From: an uncultured Collinsella sp.
GTDB lineage: Bacteria > Actinomycetota > Coriobacteriia > Coriobacteriales > Coriobacteriaceae
Assembly: GCA_958439425.1 (NCBI GenBank)
Contig: CAUBVH010000014.1
Coordinates: forward strand, 1-61,286
Reading direction: 5' to 3'
Length of the DNA: 61,286 nucleotides
Part shown: in pieces, positions 9,230-17,426 of the stretch
Numbering within the stretch: the stretch's first letter is position 1
How the letters are laid out: each line of letters starts with the position of its first letter
Program-made: the position numbers and the translations under genes
The notes under the pieces: model-generated
Seen by the model: only the letters and a program-made list of their open reading frames with translations
Told to the model about the DNA's origin: nothing
The model's database searches: none

Positions 9230-9370
9230 AAAAAGGTGGCTAGCGCCCAGAAAAGTCCACGCGTTTTTAGACTGGGACAAAGTACTACAACAGGTGAGAT
9301 TCCGTCAAGAAAAACCGAAGAAAAAAGTGAGCCTCTGCCCGCCGTACCTGTAGCGGTCGTTTCCCCTAAC

Positions 9371-9530
9371 GGGGCGGTGCTGTTGGGGGCTGTCTCGATC
9401 TGTAACAGTAAGACCCGGTTTTGGTCCGTAGATGTTACAGATTTAGACGTTTTGTCGGGGCGGTTTCCGTTTGTCTTGATCTGTAACAGTTAGGGGTCAA
9501 AAGTGGGTCTAGATGTTACAGATTGAGATT
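9371..9530. repeat. Two tandem ~86-bp palindromic repeats
   Basis: Each copy begins GGGGCGGT (9371 and 9457) and contains ATCTGTAAC... GTTACAGAT inverted arms around a variable 25-30-bp middle (9398-9442 and 9479-9523). The arms are almost identical between copies; the middle differs. They may be intergenic REP-like units or a pair of operators. Confidence 0.6.
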
Positions 9531-9558
9531 GTTGAGGATGGGTGAGGGTAGCTAATTC

Positions 9559-9618
9559 GGACGGGGCTATTTTAGCTACCCTGCAAGTGGGGTAGCTAAA
9601 ATAGCCCCGTCCCTTTTT
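9559..9618 (+). repeat. 23-bp-arm hairpin followed by U-run
   Basis: Perfect arms at 9559-9581 and 9590-9612 (core GACGGGGCTATTTTAGCTAC) with an 8-base loop, then CTTTTT. It is shaped like a rightward terminator, yet no rightward gene precedes it. Its arm resembles that of the larger hairpin at 26648-26759. Confidence 0.65.
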
Positions 9619-9702
9619 AAACAATGGAAAATCGAGCGTGGCAAGCGGAGGTCTTCGGGGTATAAGACGGCTAATTGTATGCCGCCTATGAAAGGAACCC
9701 TC

Positions 9703-10245
9703 ATGCCCAGCGTTGCCGTTCTCGCCGCCGATGGCTTTGAAACTATTGAATGCCTGACCATGGTCGATGTCATGCGTCGCGGCGGCGTGCGTGCCACGCT
9801 CGTCTCGATCATGCCCACGCGTGAGGTCGTAAGCTCGCTGCAGATCCCCGTGACCTGCGATGCGCTCTTTGATGAGATCAATTTTGACGAGTACGACTGC
9901 GTCGTGCTGCCCGGCGGCCTGCCCGGCGCCACCAACCTGCGCGCCGATCAGCGCGTCTGCGACGTGGTCTGCGAGTTCGCCGCGACCAAGCACGTCGCCG
10001 CCATCTGCGCCGCCCCGTTTATCCTGGGTGAGCTCGACCTGCTCGAGGGGCGCCACGCCACGTGCTTCCCTGGCTTTGAGAAAAGCTTCCCCGAAGGCGC
10101 CTATACCGGCGAGAAGGTTACGCAAGACGGCAACATCATCACCGCCAGCGGCATGGCCCAGTCGCTCCCCTTTGCGCTTGAGCTGCTGCGCACGCTCGCC
10201 GGCGACAAGGCCGTCGAGAAGGTCGCCGAGGGCATTCAGCTATGA
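9703..10245 (+). CDS. DJ-1/PfpI family protein
   Basis: A 180-aa single-domain class-I glutamine-amidotransferase-like protein of the DJ-1 group. The conserved cysteine lies in the nucleophile-elbow motif AAICAAPFIL and the partner acidic residue in LAADGFETIE. Proposed roles in the family include glyoxalase/deglycase activity and oxidative stress sensing; the specific role here is unknown. The ATG at 9703 is preferred over an in-frame ATG at 9679 because AAAGGA sits nine bases before it. The stop overlaps the Maf start (ATGA), so the two are translationally coupled. Confidence 0.85.
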   Translation: MPSVAVLAADGFETIECLTMVDVMRRGGVRATLVSIMPTREVVSSLQIPVTCDALFDEINFDEYDCVVLPGGLPGATNLRADQRVCDVVCEFAATKHVAAICAAPFILGELDLLEGRHATCFPGFEKSFPEGAYTGEKVTQDGNIITASGMAQSLPFALELLRTLAGDKAVEKVAEGIQL

Positions 10246-10823
10246 TTTTGGCTTCGCAATCACCGCGCCGCATCGAGTTGATGCGCGAGGCGGGCTATGA
10301 CATTCGCATCATTCCTGCCGATATCGACGAAACGCCGTTTGATGACGAGGCCCCGCTTACGCTCGTTGAACGCTTAGCACGCGCCAAAGCCGCCGCCGTT
10401 GCCGCCGAGCATGCCGAGCCCAATGAGCTGACGGTCGCGGCCGACACCATCGTCACCTTTGACGGCAAGATTCTGGGCAAGCCGGCAACCGAGGACGAGG
10501 CGTGTACCATGCTCCGTGAGCTTTCGGGCCGCACACACCAGGTCGCAACCGGCGTCTGCATCGTTAAGGCAGGCGATACGGCCGCCCCACATGCCGCCGA
10601 GAGCCTGTCCTTTGTCGATGTGACCGACGTGACGTTCTACGAGCTCAACGACGAACAGATCGAGCACTACGTCGCCTCGGGTGAGCCCATGGACAAGGCC
10701 GGCGCCTACGGCATTCAGGGCACAGGAGGACGCATGCTCGTGCATGATATATCGGGCGACTTCTATAACGTGGTGGGCCTACCCATCGCTCGCGTCGCGC
10801 GCGCGATTCAAAAACTCTCGTAA
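10242..10823 (+). CDS. maf: Maf-like nucleotide pyrophosphatase
   Basis: Maf proteins hydrolyse non-canonical or modified nucleoside triphosphates (dTTP/UTP or m7GTP classes) and are linked to septum control. The 193-aa protein has the N-terminal substrate motif ILASQSPRRIELM, the catalytic aspartate motif AADTIV, and the C-terminal GEPMDKAGAYGIQG. The KAGAYGIQG form is typical of the dTTP/UTP (YhdE-type) group. It overlaps the DJ-1 gene by four bases, forming a two-gene operon that ends at the hairpin near 10832. Confidence 0.92.
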   Translation: MILASQSPRRIELMREAGYDIRIIPADIDETPFDDEAPLTLVERLARAKAAAVAAEHAEPNELTVAADTIVTFDGKILGKPATEDEACTMLRELSGRTHQVATGVCIVKAGDTAAPHAAESLSFVDVTDVTFYELNDEQIEHYVASGEPMDKAGAYGIQGTGGRMLVHDISGDFYNVVGLPIARVARAIQKLS

Positions 10824-10831
10824 TTGCATCT

Positions 10832-10854
10832 GGCGCTGGGTATCCCCCAGCGCC
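10832..10854 (+). terminator. Hairpin after maf
   Basis: Nine-bp arms GGCGCTGGG/CCCAGCGCC nine bases past the maf stop, followed by TACAATTTT. A plausible weak intrinsic terminator. Confidence 0.55.
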
Positions 10855-10924
10855 TACAATTTTGGCGTACCGTACGGATCCCGACCGGGCACATGGCGCG
10901 GCGGAAAACCGATAGGAGTTAAAC

Positions 10925-11926
10925 ATGGATACACTGCTCGAGGCCATTGACGTCTGCGATGTCGATGGCTTGTGCTATGGCAACTATACGGACGAGGAGG
11001 CCGGCACCGGTTGCACCGTAATCGTGGCACCCGAGGGCGCCACCGGCGGCGTTGACGTTCGCGGCGGTGCTCCAGCATCGCGCGAAACCGACCTGCTGCG
11101 ACCCGAGAACACCGTCGACAAGGTCCACGCCGTCTGTCTTTCGGGCGGATCGGCCTTTGGTCTGGAGGCCGCAAGCGGCGTCGCCCGCGAGCTCGAGAGC
11201 CGCGGCATCGGCCTGCCCGTCGGTCCCACACAGGTGCCCATCGTGTGCTCCAGCTGCATCTTCGACCTTGCCTTTGGCGACCCCACGGTGCGTCCCGACA
11301 TCGAGGCCGGTATCGCTGCCGTGCGTGAGGCACTGGACCACACCCCTGCCTCGCTCGAGCAGGGCAACGTGGGCGCCGGCACCGGCGCCACCGTAGGTAA
11401 GCTCATGGGATCTGCCACCTGCATGAAGGCCGGCCTTGGAGCCGCCGCCGTGGCGCTCGGCCCCGTCAAGGTGGGCGCCGTGGTCTCAGTCAATGCCTGT
11501 GGCAACGTTGTCGACCCCTTCACCGGCGAGTGGGTCGCCGGTATGCGCGCCGCAGCCGATAGCGACCAGATCGTCGACATGGAACTCGCAGCCTTTGCCG
11601 CCGCCGGATCCATGCAGATGCCGCTCGACCGCACCAACACCACCATCAGCTGCATCGTCACCAACATGGAGCTCACTAAGGCACAAGCCACCAAGGTCTC
11701 TCAGATGGCCGCAGACGCCTACGCACACGCCATCCGTCCCACGCACACCACCAACGACGGCGACACCATCTACACCCTCGCCAGCGGCAAACTGGGCGCC
11801 CAGGCAAGCGCCGCCGTTCCCCTAGACCTGCTGGGCATGCTCGCCGTAAGGGCCCTGGAAACCGCCATCGTAAATGGAGCCAAAACCGCCAAAACCTCCC
11901 ACGGCATCCCCGGCGCCGCGAAGTAG
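10925..11926 (+). CDS. P1 (DmpA/S58) family peptidase
   Basis: A 333-aa member of the DmpA/BapA beta-aminopeptidase family, Ntn-hydrolase-like enzymes that self-cleave and release N-terminal residues from small peptides. Diagnostic stretches are CLSGGSAFGLEAASGV, the glycine-rich GNVGAGTGATVGK, and VVSVNACGNVVDP. A strong GGAGTTAAAC ribosome site precedes the ATG. No signal peptide is seen, so the enzyme is probably cytoplasmic. Its substrate is not predictable. It stands alone and its stop is followed 12 bases later by a family-B nested hairpin. Confidence 0.87.
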   Translation: MDTLLEAIDVCDVDGLCYGNYTDEEAGTGCTVIVAPEGATGGVDVRGGAPASRETDLLRPENTVDKVHAVCLSGGSAFGLEAASGVARELESRGIGLPVGPTQVPIVCSSCIFDLAFGDPTVRPDIEAGIAAVREALDHTPASLEQGNVGAGTGATVGKLMGSATCMKAGLGAAAVALGPVKVGAVVSVNACGNVVDPFTGEWVAGMRAAADSDQIVDMELAAFAAAGSMQMPLDRTNTTISCIVTNMELTKAQATKVSQMAADAYAHAIRPTHTTNDGDTIYTLASGKLGAQASAAVPLDLLGMLAVRALETAIVNGAKTAKTSHGIPGAAK

Positions 11927-11938
11927 CCTAACCTGACC

Positions 11939-12063
11939 GGTTGCCCGGTGGGGCTTGGTTATGTTTGCTGCTCTACAGTCCTGGCTCGCACGAAGAGCAC
12001 ATTAAGTGCTCTTCGGCTCGTGCGGAACTCGCGACAAACATAACCAAGCCCCACCGGGCAACC
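11939..12063 (+). repeat. Family-B nested hairpin, copy 1 (3' of P1 peptidase)
   Basis: Outer arms at 11939-11967 and 12035-12063 are 29 bp and perfect. Inside are ACAGTCCTGGCTCGCACG, a small stem AAGAGCAC/GTGCTCTT and CGGCTCGTGCGGAACT. The same inner sequence occurs in copy 2 with entirely different outer arms. No U-run follows. Confidence 0.8.
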
Positions 12064-12156
12064 TACCAACCAGATTCTTTTCAGCCCAGGCCCCTGTGTA
12101 CCGCGCGTCGAAGATCTTCAAATTCAAATAACCTGACAATCGATTCTTATAGCAGA

Positions 12157-12266
12157 GGCCCCTTGGCCTTTAGTTTGATACAAGTTCCGCACGAGCCGGA
12201 AAGCACTTAATGTGCTTTCCGTGCGAGCAGGACTGTTCGCAGTAGCAAACTAAAGGCCAAGGGGCC
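12157..12266 (-). repeat. Family-B nested hairpin, copy 2 (3' of GT2 gene)
   Basis: Perfect 21-bp outer arms at 12157-12177 and 12246-12266, unrelated to those of copy 1. Read on the minus strand (sense of the GT2 gene) the core is ACAGTCCTGCTCGCACG, stem GAAAGCAC/GTGCTTTC, CGGCTCGTGCGGAACT. Two base pairs of the inner stem differ from copy 1 and both keep pairing. Confidence 0.8.
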
Positions 12267-12298
12267 CAGTCAACCTATCAGCAGCGATTACTCAGCAG

Positions 12299-13330
12299 CT
12301 AGTTGAATTTGAAAATCTTTGAGGCAAGACGGTATAGGCCGAGTGTGGTTTTGTCTCCGGCCCGTCCACGCAGGTTGGTGAAGAAGCCGACCACGCCGTA
12401 GCGGGCACGACGATACATGCGCTCGTCGTAGGCCTTCAAATCATTCCACAGCGTCTTTAGGCGCTCGTCGGCACAATCTTCCTCAGAAAGCTTGGTGAGC
12501 ACCGAGCAGATCGCCATCATCATGGTGAAGTAGCCCATCATGTACGAACGCAGGCGCGACGACTCGACATCGCTGTACAGGTGGTACGACTCCATCATGA
12601 TACGCGTAACACGGAACTGCTGGTCCAGACGCTTGACCATCGTTGCCTCGTTGACGCTCTGGCCCTCGCGACCGATAAAGTAGCGGTAGAGGTCAATGTC
12701 GGCGTAGTACATGGTCTTGCAACGCGGCAGCGGCACGTAGGCGTAGATGTTGTCCACATAGAACGTGTGCGGCGGCATGGGAAGGTTGGACTCGCGCAGC
12801 ACATCCGTGCGATAGCACAGGCTGTGCATGAGTAGGTTCTGGTCCAGGCGGAAATGACCGATCTGATCCCAGGAAAAGATCTTCTTGCGCGGCAGGGCAA
12901 ATTTGTAACCGATAGCGGTATGCGTTCCCTCGTAAACTTTCTCGTACACGTAGTTCGAGATAAACAGGTCAACGCGCTGGTCGCGCTCCTCAAAGCCACG
13001 CAGAATCGACAGCATGGTCGAAAGGGCAGCGCCGTCAAGCCAGTCGTCCGAATCAACAACCTTGTAGTAGGTGCCCTGCGCCTCGCGCAGGCCCGAAAGG
13101 ACGGCAATACCGTGACCGCCATTCTCCTGGTGCACCGCGCGGATGATTCCAGGATAACGGGCCTCCCACTCGTCGGCCTTGGCGGCCGTCTCGTCCTTGG
13201 AGCCGTCGTCCACCACGATAATCTCGATATCGGTGGCGTAATTGCTCCCCTCCAAGATGGAGGTGATGCAATGGTCCATGTCCTTGGCGGCGTTATACGA
13301 GGGAATACCGAATGTTATGACTTTATGCAT
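12299..13330 (-). CDS. Glycosyltransferase family 2
   Basis: A 343-aa GT-A fold transferase. The N-terminus TFGIPSYNAAKDMDHCI is the nucleotide-sugar entry motif, followed by EIIVVDDGSKDETA and the acidic VDSDDWLDGAAL (DxD-type metal site). The C-terminal half is helical. The ATG at 13330 overlaps the end of glf by 8 bases, so the two genes are co-translated. The coupling suggests a galactofuranosyl or related transferase for a surface polysaccharide, but the donor is inferred from context only. Confidence 0.85.
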   Translation of the reverse strand: MHKVITFGIPSYNAAKDMDHCITSILEGSNYATDIEIIVVDDGSKDETAAKADEWEARYPGIIRAVHQENGGHGIAVLSGLREAQGTYYKVVDSDDWLDGAALSTMLSILRGFEERDQRVDLFISNYVYEKVYEGTHTAIGYKFALPRKKIFSWDQIGHFRLDQNLLMHSLCYRTDVLRESNLPMPPHTFYVDNIYAYVPLPRCKTMYYADIDLYRYFIGREGQSVNEATMVKRLDQQFRVTRIMMESYHLYSDVESSRLRSYMMGYFTMMMAICSVLTKLSEEDCADERLKTLWNDLKAYDERMYRRARYGVVGFFTNLRGRAGDKTTLGLYRLASKIFKFN

Positions 13331-14525
13331 GGCAGGCGATAATCTCATCCGAAAGATCGAGGGCGGAATTGGTCACGGCGTCCATATCGTAGTAACGATA
13401 CTCGGCCAGACGACCCACCGGGTGGAAGTTCGTCAGGTTCTGGACGCGCTCGAGATAGCGCTCGTAGAGCTCGCGGTTCTCGGGCTCCAGAATGGCGTAA
13501 TAGGGCGTCTCGCCCGAGTCGGGCGTATAGGCCTTGGAGTACTCCTTCATGATGGTGGTCTTGCCGGGCAGGACCTGGCCAGTCATGTTCTTGAACTCGG
13601 TGATACGCGTGTAATCCTCGCTCGTGGTGTAATTGACGGTGCCCACGGGCTGGAACTGGTCCATATCGAGCGTCTCGAACTTCATATCGAGCGTACGGTA
13701 CGGCAGAGCGCCCAGGTCAAGGTTGAACAGCTCATCGAGCGGACCGGTATAGACAATCTCGCCGCCGTAGACCTTGCCGTCGACCTTGACGGTGGTCTCA
13801 TCGATCTCGAAGAGGTCGCGGGCGTCCACGTCGCAGAACACATCAATCAGATCGTGGTCGAGCATATGCTCAAACAGCGCGGTATAGCCGTCCTGCGGCA
13901 TGCCCTGGAAGGGAGCTTGCGGGAAGTAGCGGTCATCATCGCCCACAAAGACGGGAACGCGGCCGGTGATCGAGGGGTCGATCTGATCGGGCGTCTGGCC
14001 CCACTGCTTCATGGTGTAATGCAAAAAGACGTTCTCGTATACGTAATCAGCGACCTCGGCCAAGTCGGGGTCGTTCTTCTTACGCAGCTCCATAATGGGC
14101 ACCTTGACATCCTTGCCAAAGGTCTCCACGAGCTTCTGATACAGCTCCTCGCCGCGCTCGTCACCAAAGGCGAACTTGAGACTCGCATGGTTGAAGGGCA
14201 CGGGCATAAGGGTACCGTTGATGTTGGCGAGCACCTTGTGCTGATAATCCGTCCACTTGGTAAAGCGCGACAGGAAATTGTGCACGCGCTCGTTAAAGGT
14301 GTGATAGATATGCGGACCGTACTCGTGGATCAGGATTCCGGCCTCGTCAGTGCAGTCATAGGCATTGCCCGCAATGTGGCTACGGCGCTCCAAAACGGCA
14401 ACACGATAGCCGATGGTCTCGGCAAGACGGCGGGCGCAAACGGCACCGGCATATCCAGCACCGACGACAATCATGTCGTACGCGCCGGCGTTAAAGCCTT
14501 CAGGCAGGCCTGAGGTAATCTGCAT
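13323..14525 (-). CDS. glf: UDP-galactopyranose mutase
   Basis: This flavoenzyme converts UDP-galactopyranose to UDP-galactofuranose, the donor for Galf-containing glycans. The 400-aa protein starts with a Rossmann FAD motif MIVVGAGYAGAVCARRLAE and has ERRSHIAGNAYDC, the HTFNERV region, and the C-terminal RLAEYRYYDMDAV. AAGGAG precedes the ATG at 14525. Its 3' end overlaps the glycosyltransferase gene; together they indicate galactofuranose in a cell-surface polymer. Confidence 0.93.
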   Translation of the reverse strand: MQITSGLPEGFNAGAYDMIVVGAGYAGAVCARRLAETIGYRVAVLERRSHIAGNAYDCTDEAGILIHEYGPHIYHTFNERVHNFLSRFTKWTDYQHKVLANINGTLMPVPFNHASLKFAFGDERGEELYQKLVETFGKDVKVPIMELRKKNDPDLAEVADYVYENVFLHYTMKQWGQTPDQIDPSITGRVPVFVGDDDRYFPQAPFQGMPQDGYTALFEHMLDHDLIDVFCDVDARDLFEIDETTVKVDGKVYGGEIVYTGPLDELFNLDLGALPYRTLDMKFETLDMDQFQPVGTVNYTTSEDYTRITEFKNMTGQVLPGKTTIMKEYSKAYTPDSGETPYYAILEPENRELYERYLERVQNLTNFHPVGRLAEYRYYDMDAVTNSALDLSDEIIACHA

Positions 14526-14681
14526 CGATACTCCTTGTCAAAAGCCACGGGCTCGTTAGCTGGGCTTTTCTCGAACATTCTTCGAGACATATTTATCAGA
14601 GCGATTATAGCGCTAATGCGTCCTATAATGAGCTTGCCACACAAGGAAAGCTCAAGCACCGCGGCGTACAAATTTGAAAGG

Positions 14682-14704
14682 TAAACCCGCTAGCAGCGGG
14701 TTTA
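14682..14704 (+). promoter_or_regulatory. Leader hairpin upstream of pta
   Basis: Ten-bp arms TAAACCCGCT/AGCGGGTTTA with a 3-base loop, 52 bases before the pta start. A similar AAACCC/GGGTTT hairpin lies upstream of the second acetate kinase (18659-18692). It could be a leader element, or a weak terminator insulating pta. Confidence 0.4.
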
Positions 14705-14756
14705 TTCGTGAACAGCCGGGCGCCTGGAGCTTAGTGAAACGCTTGTAAGGAGTAAC

Positions 14757-15737
14757 ATGAGCGATTTCCTTAACCGTATGAAGTCTGCCGCCAAGGCCGA
14801 CCTTAAGACGATCGTCCTGCCCGAGGGCGAGGATCCGCGCACCATCGTCGCGGCCACCAAGATCATCGAGGAAGGTCTGGCAAAGATCGTCATCCTGGGC
14901 AACCCCGACGAGATTAACGTTCCCGGCGCTACCGTCATCGACCCGCGCAATGCCGAGAAGCACGAGGAGTACGCGCAGAAGTTTGCCGAGCTCCGCGCCA
15001 AGAAAGGTGTCACCATCGAGCAGGCTCGCGCCCAGGTGATGGACGCTACCTACTTTGGCACCATGATGGTCAAGATGGGCGACGCCGACGGCCTGGTCTC
15101 CGGCGCCTGCCACTCCACCGCCGACACCCTGCGCCCCGCGCTGCAGATCCTCAAGACCGCCCCGGGTACCAAGCTGGTCTCGGCCTTCTTCGTGATGTGC
15201 ACCGACACCCCGCAGTTCGGCACCGATGGCACGCTGATCTTCGCTGACTGCGGCCTCAACATCAACCCGTCCTCCGACGAGCTCTCCGAGATCGCCATCG
15301 CCTCCGCTCACTCCTGGTCCACCTTCATGGGCAACGTCGAGCCGCACGTGGCTATGCTCTCCTACTCCACCATGGGCTCCGCCGGCGGCGAGGTCGCCAA
15401 GAAGGTCCAGGAGGCCGTGAAATTCTGCAAGGAGAAGGCTCCCGAGCTCGCCATCGATGGCGACCTGCAGCTCGACGCCGCCATCGTCCCCACCGTCGCC
15501 CAGCTCAAGGCTCCCGGTTCCTCCGTTGCCGGCAAGGCCAACGTGCTCGTGTTCCCCGACCTTGAGGCCGGCAACATCGGCTACAAGCTGGTCCAGCGCT
15601 TCGCCGGCGCCGACGCCTACGGCCCCATCCTGCAGGGCATCGCCAAGCCGGTCAACGACCTGTCGCGCGGCTGCTCTGCCGATGACATCGTGGGTGTCGT
15701 GGCCATCACCGCCGTCCAGGCTCAGATGGCTGAATAG
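14757..15737 (+). CDS. pta: Phosphate acetyltransferase
   Basis: Pta converts acetyl-CoA and phosphate to acetyl phosphate, the first step of acetate formation. The 326-aa protein is the short single-domain type: it opens MSDFLNRMKSAAKADLKTIV and contains VLPEGEDPRTI, DADGLVSGACHSTADTLRPA and the C-terminal GCSADDIVGVVAITAVQAQ. TAAGGAG precedes the ATG. Highly biased codon use suggests strong expression. It converges on two acetate kinase genes, completing the Pta-AckA ATP-yielding route although not as one operon. Confidence 0.95.
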   Translation: MSDFLNRMKSAAKADLKTIVLPEGEDPRTIVAATKIIEEGLAKIVILGNPDEINVPGATVIDPRNAEKHEEYAQKFAELRAKKGVTIEQARAQVMDATYFGTMMVKMGDADGLVSGACHSTADTLRPALQILKTAPGTKLVSAFFVMCTDTPQFGTDGTLIFADCGLNINPSSDELSEIAIASAHSWSTFMGNVEPHVAMLSYSTMGSAGGEVAKKVQEAVKFCKEKAPELAIDGDLQLDAAIVPTVAQLKAPGSSVAGKANVLVFPDLEAGNIGYKLVQRFAGADAYGPILQGIAKPVNDLSRGCSADDIVGVVAITAVQAQMAE

Positions 15738-15752
15738 CAGACATATCCCCTC

Positions 15753-15879
15753 GGGACCCTACAGGGTAAAGCTCTGAAAACGTCCTCGGACATGTCGGAA
15801 GCCCCCGCTGCGCACTACGTGCGGCGGGGGCTTCCTCCGTCCTGCGGAATGTTTTCAGAGCTTTACCCTGTAGGGTCCC
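15753..15879 (+). repeat. Family-B-like nested hairpin, copy 3 (3' of pta)
   Basis: Perfect 29-bp outer arms at 15753-15781 and 15851-15879, unlike those of copies 1 and 2. The inner sequences are GTCCTCGGACATGTC, a GC-rich stem GGAAGCCCCCGC/GCGGGGGCTTCC, and TCCGTCCTGCGGAAT. They share GTCCT and TGCGGAA with the other copies, in the same orientation relative to the upstream gene. No U-run follows. Confidence 0.7.
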
Positions 15880-16029
15880 TGCCGCCACGTAGCAATCGGG
15901 GCATCTGGGGTGGACGGCGGCTTGACTGCGAGCTGGAGCTGAGGATCTGAATGGTCGGGTGCCGCTGTTGGGAGCGCAGGCGTTGCTGGTGATGATCACT
16001 TTGGGACTGGAATTTCCGCCTGCCAGCAA

Positions 16030-16063
16030 AAAGGCCTCCGGAGCTGTTGCTCTGGAGGCCTTT
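16030..16063. terminator. Bidirectional terminator between pta and ackA
   Basis: AAAGGCCTCC/GGAGGCCTTT arms with an inner GAGC/GCTC pair, A-rich on one side and T-rich on the other, 21 bases past the ackA stop. Confidence 0.8.
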
Positions 16064-16083
16064 CATTCAATTGCAAATGAGCG

Positions 16084-17262
16084 CTAGTTGTTCTTGGTCA
16101 GGCGCTCGACGTCGTGGGCGATCATGTATTCCTCGTCGGTGGGGATGACCATGACCGTGACGGCAGAGCCGGCGGCGCTGATGACCTGTGGGCCGTTGCC
16201 CACGGCCTCGCGGTTCTTGTTGTTGTCGATGCGCACGCCCAGCCACTCAAAGCAGTCGCAGAAGGCCTTACGGATCGACCAGTCGTTCTCGCCAATGCCG
16301 GCGGTAAAGGTGATGGTATCCACGCCCGCCATGGAAGCGATCATGGAGCCGGCCTGCTGCATGGCCTTATAGGCGAACATATCGAAGGCGAGCAGGCAGC
16401 GCTCGTCGCCCTCGGAGGCGCGTGTACGGATGTCGCGGGCATCGTTGGAGATACCCGAGATGGCAAGCAGGCCAGACTGCTTGTTCATCATGTCGTCGAC
16501 TTCCTGGTAGCTGTAGCCGCCCTCGCGCTGGAGGTAGCACACGGTGGCCGGGTCAATGGAACCGCAGCGGGTACCCATCATCAGACCGTCAAGCGGCGTG
16601 AGGCCCATCGTGGTGTCGCGGCACACGCCGTCCTCAATGGCGGCAAGCGAAGCGCCGTTGCCCAGATGGCACGAAAGCAGGCGGTGGCAGCGCGAGCCCA
16701 GGATCTCCTTGGCCATCATCCACTCGTAGCGGTGGCTCGTACCGTGTGCGCCGTACTTGCGCACGTGGTACTTGTCGCACACGTCCTTGGGCAGCGCGTA
16801 GGTGTAGGCGACCTCGGGCATGGTCATGTGAAACGAGGTGTCGAAGACGGCCACGTTGGGCAGCTCCGGATACTTCTCGCGGCAATATTCGATTGCCGCG
16901 GCCTCGCCGTAATTGTGCAGCGGAGCGAGCGGGGCCACCTCAAGGATCTTAGCCATGACCTCATCGTCGACGACCGCGGAATCATCGAAGTGCCAGCCGC
17001 CCTGAACGATACGATGACCAATGCCACCAATCGTAAAGTCGGTCTTCTCAAGCTCCTCGAGCACGCGAGCGATAGCAGAGCGATGATCGGGGAAAGGGAC
17101 CTCCTCGGTCTGCTTGGCGCCACCGTTCTCGGAATGGCCAAAGATGCCCATGTCCGAACCGATACGTTCGCAGTTGCCCTTGGCGAAAACCTCGCGGGTA
17201 TCGGTATCCAAAAGCTGATATTTAAGGCTTGAGCTGCCGGCGTTGACAACAAGTACGTTCAT
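16084..17262 (-). CDS. ackA: Acetate kinase, copy 1
   Basis: AckA makes ATP and acetate from acetyl phosphate. The 392-aa protein has the ASKHA opening MNVLVVNAGSSSLKYQL, the region GIGHRIVQGG, the catalytic DTSFHMTMP and the nucleotide motif SCHLGNGASLAAIEDG. It also has the conserved substrate region TPLDGLMMGTRCGSIDPA and ends with a PTDEEYMIA motif. AAAGGAG precedes the ATG. A second full-length acetate kinase lies directly upstream on the same strand with its own ribosome site and an intervening terminator, so the two are probably transcribed separately. Confidence 0.94.
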   Translation of the reverse strand: MNVLVVNAGSSSLKYQLLDTDTREVFAKGNCERIGSDMGIFGHSENGGAKQTEEVPFPDHRSAIARVLEELEKTDFTIGGIGHRIVQGGWHFDDSAVVDDEVMAKILEVAPLAPLHNYGEAAAIEYCREKYPELPNVAVFDTSFHMTMPEVAYTYALPKDVCDKYHVRKYGAHGTSHRYEWMMAKEILGSRCHRLLSCHLGNGASLAAIEDGVCRDTTMGLTPLDGLMMGTRCGSIDPATVCYLQREGGYSYQEVDDMMNKQSGLLAISGISNDARDIRTRASEGDERCLLAFDMFAYKAMQQAGSMIASMAGVDTITFTAGIGENDWSIRKAFCDCFEWLGVRIDNNKNREAVGNGPQVISAAGSAVTVMVIPTDEEYMIAHDVERLTKNN

Positions 17263-17375
17263 GAGACTCCTTTGCAGTGCAATACGGTCGACGCAGACCC
17301 CTTAAGGCGGCCGCATTTTAATAAGAAGTTATCACAACTTGATAAATAGCTATCAGTCATATCGCCCAACGAGCG

Positions 17376-17415
17376 CAAAAGAGGGGCCGAACGGCGCTCG
17401 GTCGTCCAGCCCCTC
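17376..17415 (-). terminator. Terminator after the second acetate kinase
   Basis: GAGGGGC/GCCCCTC arms around a GC-rich loop, followed on the minus strand by TTTTGCG, 12 bases past the stop at 17427. Confidence 0.7.
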
Positions 17416-17426
17416 CCCTCTTGCAA

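Larger units (their letters stand above)
9077..9702. other. 626-bp intergenic region rich in repeats
   Basis: No gene is evident between the divergent DMT-permease and DJ-1 genes. The region holds the leader hairpin (9194-9229), two tandem copies of a palindromic repeat (9371-9530) and a 23-bp-arm hairpin (9559-9618). Promoters for both flanking genes must also be here, but no clear consensus was identified. Confidence 0.6.

Noticed and set aside
9160..9231. Possible T-box (GTGGTACC followed by a hairpin on the plus strand)
   Set aside because: The hairpin has its U-run only on the minus strand, no specifier stem is visible, and no amino-acid gene follows on the plus strand.
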